Shown one piece after another: positions 48,599 through 57,778 of a DNA stretch of 64,000 bases. The DNA lies in assembly GCA_963709875.1 (NCBI GenBank), contig CAVPYB010000001.1, positions 1 through 64,000 of the forward strand, given 5' to 3'. Position 1 is the first letter of the stretch. Each line of letters opens with the position of its first letter. The stretch comes from JAQBDA01 sp963709875 (GTDB lineage Bacteria > Chloroflexota > Anaerolineae > Anaerolineales > UBA4823). Made by a program: the position numbers and the translations under genes. A model generated the notes under the pieces. It worked only from the letters and a program-made list of their open reading frames with translations, did no database searches and was not told where the DNA came from.

Positions 48599-49687
48599 AT
48601 GACGGAAAAAACCCTGGGCTATATCGAACTGGAATGGACCTGCAAGCGCTGCGGGACGGTGAACCCCGGCACAGAGAAGACCTGCTTGAACTGCGGTGCG
48701 GCGATGGCCGACCAGGACCAGTTCGACCTGCCCGGCGGGCAGGAGTTGATCAGCGATCCTGAAAAACTGGCGCAGGCAGAAGCAGGGCCGGATGTGCACT
48801 GCCCGTTCTGCGGCACACGCAACTCGGGTGGGGCAGCAGTCTGCTCGCAGTGCGGGGCAGAGCTGAAAGACGCTCAAGCCAGGCAGGTAGGCCAGGTATT
48901 GGGCGCTTATAGCAGCAAGCCGGCTGAGGATACTATCTGCCCGTCGTGCGGCACCCCCAACCCGCCCGGCGCGGCGCGCTGTACCAACTGCGCCGGCAGC
49001 CTGGCCGGTGAGAGACGACCTACTGCTCCGGCGGCGGCACCTGCTTCCCAAGGTGCCCGCAAGCCGAACCGGACCATGATCATCATCGGAGCAGTCTTTA
49101 TGGGGGTGCTGTGCCTGGGCGCGATCCTGTTCCTCTTCCTGGGTGCCCGCACCGAGGCCCAGGCGGCTGTGGTGCAGTCTGTTTTGTGGGAACGCAGCAT
49201 TGCGGTCGTCGAGCAGCAACCTGTCGAACACCAGGATTGGAGAGACCAGATCCCGGATGGCGCACAAACCGGCACATGCCGGATGGAATACCGCTACACC
49301 CAGCCCGACCCTGCCCCCGGCGCCGAGGAGGTCTGCGGCACACCCTACACCGTCGACCAGGGCAGCGGCATCGCCAAAGTGGTGCAGGACTGCGAATACC
49401 GCGTTTACGATGACTGGTGTGATTATTCTCAGTTGGAGTGGGTTGCCGTGGACACGATCACCGCCCAGGGCAGCGATACGCACCCGCTCTGGCCCGTGGT
49501 AAGTCTGGCTTCAGGGCAGCAGGAGGGGGAGCGGCAGGAAGCCTATGTGATTGTGTTCCAGAGCGGAGGTGAGACGTACACCCACCGCATCTCCGATCCC
49601 GCTGAATTCACCCTGTTCGAGCCGGGCAGCGAGTGGACGCTCGAGGTGAACACTTTCGGCGCGATCAATGAGATCCGGGAGCGATAA
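48599..49687 (+). CDS. Membrane protein with three zinc ribbons
   Basis: This 362-residue protein carries three CxxC...CxxC ribbons in tandem: TCKRCGTVNPG/CLNCGAA, HCPFCGTRNSG/CSQCGAE, and ICPSCGTPNPP/CTNCAGS (residues about 14-140). A membrane helix (about 160-182, MIIIGAVFMGVLCLGAILFLFL) and an extracytoplasmic domain with several Cys (CRMEYRY, CEYRVYDDWCDY) follow. Ribbons inside and sensor outside suggest a signalling or assembly scaffold. A bidirectional terminator separates it from the convergent PAS gene. Confidence 0.8.
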   Translation: MTEKTLGYIELEWTCKRCGTVNPGTEKTCLNCGAAMADQDQFDLPGGQELISDPEKLAQAEAGPDVHCPFCGTRNSGGAAVCSQCGAELKDAQARQVGQVLGAYSSKPAEDTICPSCGTPNPPGAARCTNCAGSLAGERRPTAPAAAPASQGARKPNRTMIIIGAVFMGVLCLGAILFLFLGARTEAQAAVVQSVLWERSIAVVEQQPVEHQDWRDQIPDGAQTGTCRMEYRYTQPDPAPGAEEVCGTPYTVDQGSGIAKVVQDCEYRVYDDWCDYSQLEWVAVDTITAQGSDTHPLWPVVSLASGQQEGERQEAYVIVFQSGGETYTHRISDPAEFTLFEPGSEWTLEVNTFGAINEIRER

Positions 49688-49710
49688 AACCGGATCCCAG
49701 ATTAATAAAC

Positions 49711-49742
49711 AAACAGGGTGGGGCTATTCCCCACCCTGTTTT
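49711..49742. terminator. Bidirectional rho-independent terminator
   Basis: AAACAGGGTGGGG pairs with CCCCACCCTGTTTT around CTATT, with A- and T-runs on either side. It serves both convergent genes. Confidence 0.85.
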
Positions 49743-49763
49743 CTTTATGCATGAGCGCCGGTA

Positions 49764-51347
49764 TCAATAGGTCACGCGCGGCTCCATCTCCTTGGCTGCA
49801 GCGATCCAGGCCTCAACTTCGGATAAATGGGGAGGGCGCCTGACCAGGCTTTTCTCTTCATTTACAGAGCTAAGGGCGTTGAATAGATTCTCGGGGTTGC
49901 GGTTGCGCAGCTCCTTGACCGTGTCGACTCCGGCTGCCTCCAGCAGGTCACTGAACTCCTCACCAACTCCTGGCACGCGCATCAGGTCCGCCCGGTTGAC
50001 CCACTTGAGCACTAATTTGTCGGATATGCCCGTTTTCTCAACCAAATCTTTGCGCCCTTTGCGGCTTCCCCCGGAGGAGAGCAGGTCTTCGGTCGTCAGG
50101 ATGCCCACCTCTTCCAGCTTGGTGGCATACACCGCGCCGATGCCCTCGATTGTAGTCACTTTAATCAGCCGCGCGGGTGCAATTTTGGGCTCTTCGACCT
50201 CAAGCACATCGGCCTCTGCTGGCACCATCTCCAGCTCCTCCGGCTCGAACTCTTCGATTGAGAAAGCACTCTCGGCACTGGCGATGGCTATCTTTTCGGC
50301 GCGCACCAGATCGGTGACATCATGGTACAGACCGAGGATGCCGATCTGTTTGCCCCACAGCACAACCGGGATCCCAAACAGCTCCACATCGACCAGAGAG
50401 CCGTCTTTCCGCCGGCGCAGGCTGATATCGTGCACCTGCTCGCCTTGTTCGACTTGCTGGGTCAACGCCTGGCTCTCTTCCAGCAGCTCGAGCGGCGCAA
50501 TCAAATTATCAATATTCTGCCCAAACACTTCCTGCTGGCTGTAGCCGAACGTTTGCTCGAAGGCCGGGTTGCAGGCTACCACACGGTGGTCCAGGCTGAG
50601 GGTGACGATGGAAACCGGGCTGTTCTTCACCAGCGCTTCATAGAACTGCTTCTGCCGCTCCAGGTCCAGGGCTACCTGCTTGCGATCGGTGACATTGCGC
50701 ACTACGAAGATTTTGCCATGCGGCACGCCCTCGAACGTCAGCGGGTTGCTCGAAACCTCATACCAGCCTTCCAGGGCAGGGAATTTCACTTCGCTTTTTT
50801 GTGTTGGGAATGGCTCGCTGCTCTCACTGCCAAAGAACAGCTCGTTGATCGGTTTGCCGATCATCTGGGGAAACTCGAGGTAGAAAGCCTGGGCTGCCGC
50901 TCGATTGCATCGGATTACCGTATCCTGCTCATCGGTAAGCAGGATGAGGTCCTGAACCGAGTCGAAAGTCGCCTCCCATTCCCTTTTCCCCCGGCTGATG
51001 ACCATTTCGATATCCTGGCGTTCTTTTTCCTTACGGGTCAGGTCTGTGTTCAGACGGGCAATATCCGCTGCCCGTCTCTGCATATCCCGGCTTTCAATCC
51101 GCTGGCGGGCGAGCTGGGCTTCCCTCGAGCCAAGGACGCCCAAGATGGCTGCCATGAAAAATGGGACGCTGTCCAGCACCCAGAGTAATGGCGTAGATAA
51201 TTGTGCCTGAACCATGTTATCAAACGTCAATGGCAGACCTTCTGTCAGCACTGCCACAACCGTTCCAAATAAAACTATGACCATGCCGAACACGAATCCC
51301 AATAAGATGAAAGGAATCGTATAAGATCGTGTGGACGGTTTCTTCAT
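49764..51347 (-). CDS. Membrane PAS-PAS-DUF4332 protein without kinase
   Basis: This 527-residue protein has two N-terminal helices (FILLGFVFGMVIVLFGTVVAVL; about residues 52-72), a coiled coil (about 75-115), and two PAS domains (about 125-225 and 235-345). It ends in a helix-hairpin-helix DUF4332 domain (about 385-520, IEGIGAVYATKLEEVGI and MRVPGVGEEFSDLLEAAGV). No histidine kinase, GGDEF or output enzyme is present, so the helix-hairpin-helix end is the likely output, perhaps DNA or protein binding. Confidence 0.85.
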   Translation of the reverse strand: MKKPSTRSYTIPFILLGFVFGMVIVLFGTVVAVLTEGLPLTFDNMVQAQLSTPLLWVLDSVPFFMAAILGVLGSREAQLARQRIESRDMQRRAADIARLNTDLTRKEKERQDIEMVISRGKREWEATFDSVQDLILLTDEQDTVIRCNRAAAQAFYLEFPQMIGKPINELFFGSESSEPFPTQKSEVKFPALEGWYEVSSNPLTFEGVPHGKIFVVRNVTDRKQVALDLERQKQFYEALVKNSPVSIVTLSLDHRVVACNPAFEQTFGYSQQEVFGQNIDNLIAPLELLEESQALTQQVEQGEQVHDISLRRRKDGSLVDVELFGIPVVLWGKQIGILGLYHDVTDLVRAEKIAIASAESAFSIEEFEPEELEMVPAEADVLEVEEPKIAPARLIKVTTIEGIGAVYATKLEEVGILTTEDLLSSGGSRKGRKDLVEKTGISDKLVLKWVNRADLMRVPGVGEEFSDLLEAAGVDTVKELRNRNPENLFNALSSVNEEKSLVRRPPHLSEVEAWIAAAKEMEPRVTY

Positions 51348-51915
51348 CGGCTTGCTCCCTTCGATTGACGGCTGCTAAATCGTGACCTGTCTGTGCAATA
51401 AGGACCAGTAGTTCAAGATTACCCGGAGGAGTGGGTGGTAAATTATGGAGTATTAATGATAGTTTAGCACACAAGTGCTTGAATGAGAAGAAATTTATCG
51501 TATAAAGCAGGATGACCAGCGTAGGTTGTTCACCAATCGCTGGTCACCCTATTCTTTACCCCGCCATAGGGCTCTCCCCATAGGCCCCGGGCGAAGCTTG
51601 CCAGGCTCCCCTTACCGGCCCCGCTTTTGCCGCCCCCTTCGTGTGGCGGAGCCTTACTTCCTGGTCGCAGGTTGCTGGTCAATAGAGCCGACCCGCACCA
51701 CCATCCCCGTCGTCCAGCCCGCTTAATCGATGCGGGCTAGCCGATATGATGAAGTGTTGATGCTGGCTAGCCCCTCTCGACACTTGCCCAGTGTCAAAAA
51801 GATAAACGAGCTACTACTGCGATTGTTACACCTTTCCCTGCGGCGCACCTGTCAAAAATGGCAAGATACGAAAATAAGCGAGTTAACGACGCCCAACACC
51901 CCCAATATCCCCCAC
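51348..51915. other. Intergenic with hairpin and short direct repeat
   Basis: TGACCAGCG (51513-51521) and CGCTGGTCA (51538-51546) form a 9-bp hairpin. GATGCGGGCTAGCC and GATGCTGGCTAGCC are a direct repeat about 30 bp apart near 51728-51773. No gene is convincing; GC-rich text around 51560-51720 could be a relic. Confidence 0.5.
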
Positions 51916-51938
51916 AAGTGCGTAACTCCTTATATAAT
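51916..51938 (+). promoter_or_regulatory. Promoter element shared with the PLP decarboxylase
   Basis: AAGTGCGTAACTCCTT then TATAAT (51933-51938), identical in 16 bases to 26395-26410. The SIS gene starts 20 bases later after AAAGGAGG. Confidence 0.65.
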
Positions 51939-51958
51939 CTAGGAAAGGAGGCTGATAT

Positions 51959-52997
51959 ATGAGCATGCACAGCGAAATACTCGAACAGCCATCCCGTATG
52001 GAAGCTTTGCTGAGAGCCCAGCGGGGAACCGCCCAGCAGATCGCCAACAAGATTCGAGAGCGCTCAATCCAATTTATCTTCCTGGCTGCACGCGGCACGT
52101 CGGATAATGCCGGCCGCTACGCCAACTACCTGTGGGGCGCTCGCAACGGTCTGGCAATGGCTTTGGCTACGCCATCCCTGTTCACCTACTACAAGCAGCC
52201 CCCCGTGCTGAAAGGGGCGCTGGTAGTGGCGATCTCTCAATCCGGAAAATCACCGGATGTGATCAGCGTGGTGGAAGAAGGCCAGCGCCAGGGCTGCCTG
52301 ACCCTGGCAATCACCAACGCGCCCGAATCTCCCCTGGCGCAGGCTGCTGATATGGTCCTGGATATCATGGCGGGCAAAGAGACGGCTGTGGCGGCTACAA
52401 AAACCTACACAGCCGAGCTGATGGCTGTCGCTATGCTATCAGCCGCATTGGAAGGCAGCAAGGACGGCTGGCGCGAATTGGAGGCGGTCCCGGGCTGGGC
52501 TGACCAGGTTCTGGCGCTGGATGGCTCGATTGCAAGCCTGGCACAGCGTTATCGCTACATGCAGCGTTGTGTCGTGCTGGGGCGCGGCTTCAACTATGCT
52601 ACTGCCTTCGAATGGGCTTTGAAACTCAAAGAAATGACCTATGTGGCTGCTGAGCCGTATTCGACTGCCGACTTCCTTCACGGTCCGATCGCGATGGTGG
52701 AGCACGGCTTCCCAATACTGGCTGTAGCACCCCAAGGCAAAGTATTCCCTTCCATGCTGGATGTCTTCGAGATGGTGCAGCGGGAACGCGGCGCCGAGCT
52801 GGTGATGGTATCAGACTTCTGAACCAGCTCTGCGCCTGGCACAATCGCCAATCCCTCTTCCGGGTGGCATCCCGGAATGGCTTTCGCCTTTGATATGCAT
52901 TCTCCCCGGTCAATTATTTTCCTATCACCTTACACTGGTCAAGGGATACGACCCTCAGTCTCCGCGCAGCCTGCACAAGGTAACGCAGACCCATTAG
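51959..52997 (+). CDS. SIS-domain sugar isomerase/deaminase, GlmS C-terminal type (frameshift)
   Basis: Two SIS domains bind a phosphosugar: IFLAARGTSDNAGRYANYL and VAISQSGKSPDVISV in the first, CVVLGRGFNYATAFEWALKL and EPYSTADFLHGPIAMV in the second. The glutaminase domain of GlmS is absent, so this is an AgaS- or GlmS-isomerase-like enzyme acting on glucosamine/fructose phosphates. The main frame stops at 52822 after SDF, but another frame continues PALRLAQSP and PGQLFSYHLTLVKGYDPQSP, the proper family end, to TAG at 52997. One extra T near 52820 explains it. Joined length is about 345 residues. Confidence 0.85.
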
Positions 52998-53006
52998 GCA
53001 AGCCAT

Positions 53007-53828
53007 ATGCCCGAGCAAACTTTCGCTGCAGTGATCAAGGCAGCTCCCATCAACGTACCCCGCGCCGCGCTTCTGTACGCCAGGGAGATCGCTTACCCTG
53101 GGTTGGATGTCGGGACAGTGCTGGCGCGCATCGATGCTCTGGCAGAATCTGCTCAGGGGCTTCTGCTGGACCACCAGCCAGCTATCGAACAGGCCGAGTC
53201 ATTGGTTGACTTCCTGTTCATCCAGAACAGATTCAGAGGCAACATACAGGCATACGCTGACCCGCACAACAGCTACCTGAACGAAGTCCTGGAGCGCCGC
53301 TTGGGCATACCTATCAGCCTGTCGGTCCTGTTCATGGCAGTCGCACACCGCCTGGGTATCCCAGCTCAGGGGATCGGCCTTCCCGGGCATTTCATCGTCG
53401 GCATCCCTACCGAGAGAGAGGTCTACTATCTCGACCCGTTCCACGGTGGCGCGCGCCTTTCACAGGATGACTGCGCCTCGCTGGTGCAAGCCTCCACCGG
53501 CTACCAGGGCACGCTGCAGCCCGAATGGCTGGATCCGCTACCGCCGCGCGCTATACTGACCCGCATGCTCAACAATTTACGCGGCGTCTATCTTCAGCAG
53601 GAAGCCTGGCCTTTAGCCCTGGCGACGGTTGAGCACCTGCGCATGCTGCAGCCGGATATCCCCGACCTGCTGCGCGACACGGGTTTGATTTACCAGCGGC
53701 AGGGTTCCCTGCGGCTGGCTGCCCAGCATTACCAGCGCTACTTGACCACCTCACCTGATGCTGCGGATGCCGCCGTGGTGCGCAATCAGATGGACTCGGT
53801 CGTAAGGCAGCTGGCGATGCTCAACTGA
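53007..53828 (+). CDS. SirB1-like transglutaminase-fold/TPR protein
   Basis: This 273-residue protein lies 9 bp after the SIS gene. FLFIQNRFRGNIQAYADP, NSYLNEVLERRLGIPISL and GIGLPGHFIVGI with YLDPFHGG are the SirB1 family marks, a transglutaminase-like fold whose catalytic Cys is not evident here. The C-terminal third is TPR-like (LALATVEHLRMLQPDIPDLL). The cellular role is unknown. Confidence 0.85.
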   Translation: MPEQTFAAVIKAAPINVPRAALLYAREIAYPGLDVGTVLARIDALAESAQGLLLDHQPAIEQAESLVDFLFIQNRFRGNIQAYADPHNSYLNEVLERRLGIPISLSVLFMAVAHRLGIPAQGIGLPGHFIVGIPTEREVYYLDPFHGGARLSQDDCASLVQASTGYQGTLQPEWLDPLPPRAILTRMLNNLRGVYLQQEAWPLALATVEHLRMLQPDIPDLLRDTGLIYQRQGSLRLAAQHYQRYLTTSPDAADAAVVRNQMDSVVRQLAMLN

Positions 53829-53953
53829 AACGATCGCCATTTAGAGTAACGGCACACCGCTCGCTGGCATGCTACTTGCTCAATCTGATGGTATACTCAG
53901 CTTGAAGGGTTTGGCGCACACTCTCCTGGCGAGGTACGAACCGGAGTAACCTT

Positions 53954-55297
53954 ATGAGACGCAACCAGATCATCATGGGGGTAGGTCTGCTCGTGATCGT
54001 TTTGATCGTCCTGGCGATCTGGTTCCGCTCTCCATCAAACCGTCCCAGGCCATTCCCTGATACCGTCCCCCAACTGCAAGAGCCCAGACCAATTTACGAC
54101 TGGTACGTCTGCGAAGAAATGGGCGTGGGATCCGTACCAGGGGTGTCCGATCCAAGGCTTCGATTCCGCGTCTGCCACAACGAAGGCTGGGAGCTGCTGG
54201 CATACTGCCTTCAGCCCAATTGGCCCCCTCCGGAAGAAGGTGCCGCCTGCGCGCTGATCGACGACAATACTTTTTGGTGCGGGGAAGGGCTGCAGAACCT
54301 GCGCGAGTACGCCATCCTACAGACACCGATCCCCACCACAACACCGACTCTCGCCCAGACGGCAGCTCCAACACCCACCGCCACTGCCACGCCCGTGACC
54401 GCCACGCCCACGCCCGCCACACCGCTCGCCACAGCGACCAGTACCCCTGCCGCCGGGACGATCACACCATCCGCTCCGACCGCCACGCCTGCCGCACCCA
54501 CCGCCACACAGCCATCCGCTATCGCCACCCAGCGACCATCCCCAGGCGGGCAAGGCTACCTGGGCTGGCTGGTGTCGCTGTTCACCCCGCCGCGCGGCAC
54601 GCCCACACCCTTCCAGCCGCTGCCGCCCACTCCTGCGTTTGTGGAACCACAGCCAGCCGAGGTTGGAGCATCTGACCCTGCCAGCAGTGACACCGGCTTC
54701 TACGGCATCGATTTCGCCAATCCCTGGGAGCGCATCCGCATCAAGATCTACCCGCCCGGCTGGCAGATCAACGGCGGCAAGCCGATCGTCATCGCCTTCA
54801 CGCCCGGACAGAGCTGCGAGTACGGGGAGCGCCGGGCCTGTACCAACACATATATAGCCGAACAGGGCGGCGAGACCACCTTTGTCAGCGTGCATTCCGG
54901 TGTGGGCAGTGAGGCCGAGCCATTCCGCCGGGCAGTGGAAGGCTTTGGCTTCGACCAGACCGGCTACCCGCTGAGGAAGATCCAGGCCAGATTGCGCGAC
55001 CTGCAGGGTGCCGAGGTGGAGATCGTCCAGGGTGATACCGTGGTCAGCGGTCTGATGCTCTCGGTGGCGGTGCGCATACCGCCTAAATATATGCAAGATT
55101 ACCTGAGCGCAGCTTTGCCGGATGCCCTTGGACTGGCGGAGGCGATCAACCCCGCTATGAGCGGCGTCCTGTCACCCGCGGAACCGCAGGTCGTGTTCGA
55201 AACCTGCGGCTGGAAAATGCCCTGGGAGCCCTGGCTGCCGGGGATGACCAGCACGAACGCCTCGATCTATCTCGGTGTGATCCATAAGAGACCCTGA
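53954..55297 (+). CDS. Membrane-anchored Thr/Pro-linker protein of unknown fold
   Basis: The 447-residue product starts with a membrane helix (IIMGVGLLVIVLIVLAIWF), then a Cys-rich small domain (about 50-115, YVCEEMGVG, RVCHNEGW, YCLQPNW, CALIDD, WCGEG). A very long TPT/ATP linker (about 120-245) leads to a C-terminal domain of about 200 residues with KIYPPGWQINGGKPIVIAF. The six-Cys region recalls other Chloroflexota surface modules, but no named family is recognised. The protein is extracytoplasmic. Confidence 0.7.
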   Translation: MRRNQIIMGVGLLVIVLIVLAIWFRSPSNRPRPFPDTVPQLQEPRPIYDWYVCEEMGVGSVPGVSDPRLRFRVCHNEGWELLAYCLQPNWPPPEEGAACALIDDNTFWCGEGLQNLREYAILQTPIPTTTPTLAQTAAPTPTATATPVTATPTPATPLATATSTPAAGTITPSAPTATPAAPTATQPSAIATQRPSPGGQGYLGWLVSLFTPPRGTPTPFQPLPPTPAFVEPQPAEVGASDPASSDTGFYGIDFANPWERIRIKIYPPGWQINGGKPIVIAFTPGQSCEYGERRACTNTYIAEQGGETTFVSVHSGVGSEAEPFRRAVEGFGFDQTGYPLRKIQARLRDLQGAEVEIVQGDTVVSGLMLSVAVRIPPKYMQDYLSAALPDALGLAEAINPAMSGVLSPAEPQVVFETCGWKMPWEPWLPGMTSTNASIYLGVIHKRP

Positions 55298-55330
55298 TCA
55301 TCCCCTTTTTGACCCATCAAATATTTGAAA

Positions 55331-55367
55331 AGTGGGGCTGCCTGCGAAACACGCACACAACCCCACT
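55331..55367 (-). terminator. Hairpin between convergent genes
   Basis: AGTGGGG and CCCCACT pair over a 23-base loop. Leftward it is followed by TTTT, making it the better terminator for the hinT operon. Confidence 0.45.
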
Positions 55368-55396
55368 ATATATTACTTTTCGGAGAAGTATTTAAT

Positions 55397-55741
55397 TCAA
55401 CCCATTGGGTGGCGCATGCGCCGACCGCCGATCAGGTGCAGGTGCAGGTGATAGACAACCTGCCCGCCGTGCGCGCCGGTATTGACGATCAGGCGGTACC
55501 CTGAGTCGCGGATGCCCTCCTGCTCCGCCAACATACGGGCTGCCGTGAACATGCTCCCCAGCAGCGACTCATCCTCCGCCTCCAGGTCGTTGACCGAGGC
55601 GATATGCCGGTTGGGGACGATCAGCACATGTACCGGGGCGACCGGGTGGATGTCGCGAAAGGCAGTGATCTGCTCATCTTGATAGAGCATATCACCGGGA
55701 GCCTCACCGGCGACGATCCGGCAGAAGATGCAATCGCTCAC
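55397..55741 (-). CDS. hinT: HIT-family hydrolase (HinT)
   Basis: This 114-residue purine nucleoside phosphoramidase-like protein has CIFCRIVAGE at the N-terminus (CxxC zinc site) and the HxHxHxx motif as YHLHLHLIGG near the end. NRHIASVNDL and the VNTGAHGGQVV loop fit HinT. It lies 21 bp after mtaB on the same strand and ends the operon. Confidence 0.93.
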   Translation of the reverse strand: MSDCIFCRIVAGEAPGDMLYQDEQITAFRDIHPVAPVHVLIVPNRHIASVNDLEAEDESLLGSMFTAARMLAEQEGIRDSGYRLIVNTGAHGGQVVYHLHLHLIGGRRMRHPMG

Positions 55742-55762
55742 CGCACCTGCTCCCTACGTGCC

Positions 55763-57053
55763 TCAGGCACAGACCGCCTCCAGCAGGTGACCGGACAGGA
55801 CACCCGCTTCGATTCCCACCATCTGCACCAGCGTGATCCGGTTCCAGCACTCACTCGGCGCCAATGCCAACACGCGCAGGTAATTATCGCTCAGCCCGCT
55901 AAGCTGCCAGCCATCCGGCCCAAAGGCGGTGGCGCTCTCCCACAGCACCGGAAGCACCTTGCCCAGGAAGCCTTCCTGGTAGCGTGCGGCGGATTCGGCC
56001 AGCAGCGCCCGCATTTGCGCATTGCGCACCTTTCGCAGCGTGTATGGCACCTGGTCTGGCATGGCTGCCGCGGCCGTGCCCGGGCGCGCCGAGTAGGTGA
56101 AAACATGCCCTCCGGCGAAATCCATCCGGCGGACGAAATCCAGGCTCTCGGCAAATTCGGCCTGGCTTTCACCCGGGAAGCCGGCAATCACATCCGTGGT
56201 GACTGCCAACTCCGGGACCATCTCGCGAGCCGCACCCATCAAAGCCGCAAAGGAGGTCGGGCTGGTCTTGCGCGCCATGCGCCGCAGCGTTGCCGCGCTG
56301 CCGGATTGCAGCGGCAGGTGCAGGTGGCGGCACAGGCGCTCATCCTCCCACAGGCGGAAGAAATCAACATCCAGGTCCCAGGGTTCAAGCGAGGATAGGC
56401 GCAGGCGCGGGATATCGGAGCGCTCCAGGACCGCCTCGACCAGCTGCCTGAGCTGCCGCGGGGTGGAGAAATCCTGCCCCCAGGAACCCAGGTGCACGCC
56501 GGTCAGGACTGCCTCCTGGCAGCCGCCATCTACGGCGGCCTGGATATCCGCCAGCACCTGCTCTACCGTCCGGCTGCGCCCAGGGCCGCGCGCCAGCGTG
56601 GTCACACAGAATGTACAGCGGTTGTCGCAGCCATCCTGGACCTTGATGAACGCCCGCGTGCGCAGCCTGGCTCCCGGCACCGGCTGGCGGGCGACTGGCT
56701 CCAGGTCGAATACATCAGTGGATATCCCCAGCAGGTCTGATACCAAAAGATCCTTATCCTGGTTGGGGACCACGCGTGAGACTCCCGGCAGCTCGGCTGC
56801 GGCCCCCGGGTTGAGGGATGACCAGCAGCCTGTCACCACGATCTGTCCCGCCCCGGCACGCGCCGCTCCCCGGACCATCCCGCGCGAGTCGGAAGCAGCC
56901 GCAGCGGTCACGTCACAGGTGTTGACCACCACCAGGTCGGCTTGCTCCGCCGAGGCGACCAGGGTATGCCCGGCGGCGTGGAACTGGCGCGGCGTAGGCC
57001 TCGATCTCGCTCTGGTTCAGGCGGCAGCCGACGCTGTCGAGGAATACATTCAC
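55763..57053 (-). CDS. mtaB: tRNA t6A methylthiotransferase MtaB (frameshift)
   Basis: This radical-SAM enzyme makes ms2t6A in tRNA. The N-terminal UPF0004 Cys residues occur in SVGCRLNQ, VNTCDVT and VTGCWSS; the radical-SAM cluster is DGCDNRCTFCVT (CxxxCxxC). HLPLQSGS and the TTDVIAGFPGE block follow, with a C-terminal TRAM-like end. The GTG start at 57053 overlaps the lipoprotein stop (GTGA). An extra C near 56995 (TACGCCGCGCC) breaks the frame between residues about 19 and 21. Joined length is about 430 residues. Confidence 0.9.
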
Positions 57054-57706
57054 GGCTTGAGCACCTTGAAGTTGTCGAAGTGGATATCCGTCCCGGGGGA
57101 GACGATCGTGCCGGCCATCAGACCGACATCCCCGGTCACCAGGTCCTGATCCTCGTATTGGGCCAGATATTCGTCGTTGATATACAGGCTCAACCGAGAG
57201 CCGATGCAATCGGCGCGCATGTGGTTGGTGGTGTCGCCCTGGCGGATGACCTCGCTGGGCAGCATAAACTCGCCCCCGATCAGCGTTTGCACGCCTTCGA
57301 ACACTTTGCCGATCCCGTAATAGCCATCCGAAGAGATGATGAAGAAATAGAAATTATCCAGGTCCTGGAAGCGGCACACCACGCCGAAGTCGTTGTCATC
57401 GCTGCCGCCGACCTTGGCAGTATCCACTTCGATGCGCACGTCGCTAAACGACAGGCCCGGATTGGAAAACACGTCTTGATTGATGGTGTTGACGAAGATG
57501 CGGTAGACGCCGTCGTAATAATCGGTGATCCCTTCGGCCTCGCTGACCCGGTCCCAGCCGCTGGATGGGTCGGAGAAGTCATCCTGGAAGAGCACGTTCT
57601 CCGGCAGGGGTGGGGACTGGCTGCCGCCATCCCCTGCGGGTAGCATCGAGCAGGCAGCTGTGGATAAGAAAACTGCCAATAGAAGTGAGTAAACACGCAG
57701 GTTCAT
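57050..57706 (-). CDS. Lipoprotein with concanavalin-like domain
   Basis: This 218-residue protein has a signal with lipobox TAAC (LLAVFLSTAACS) and one beta-sandwich domain (VLFQDDFSDPSSGWD at the start, DFGVVCRFQDLDNFYFFII, RADCIGSRLSLYINDEYLAQ, IHFDNFKVLKP at the end), like LamG/DUF1080 domains that bind or cut glycans. It is a paralogue of the C-terminal domains at 8180 and 38108. It is coupled to mtaB by a 4-bp overlap. Confidence 0.85.
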   Translation of the reverse strand: MNLRVYSLLLAVFLSTAACSMLPAGDGGSQSPPLPENVLFQDDFSDPSSGWDRVSEAEGITDYYDGVYRIFVNTINQDVFSNPGLSFSDVRIEVDTAKVGGSDDNDFGVVCRFQDLDNFYFFIISSDGYYGIGKVFEGVQTLIGGEFMLPSEVIRQGDTTNHMRADCIGSRLSLYINDEYLAQYEDQDLVTGDVGLMAGTIVSPGTDIHFDNFKVLKP

Positions 57707-57778
57707 ACGCTCTCTTTCATATTATTGTGTAAAGAAATCTCTACTTCCAACCGGAACAGAGGGGTAATTTTAGCACAA

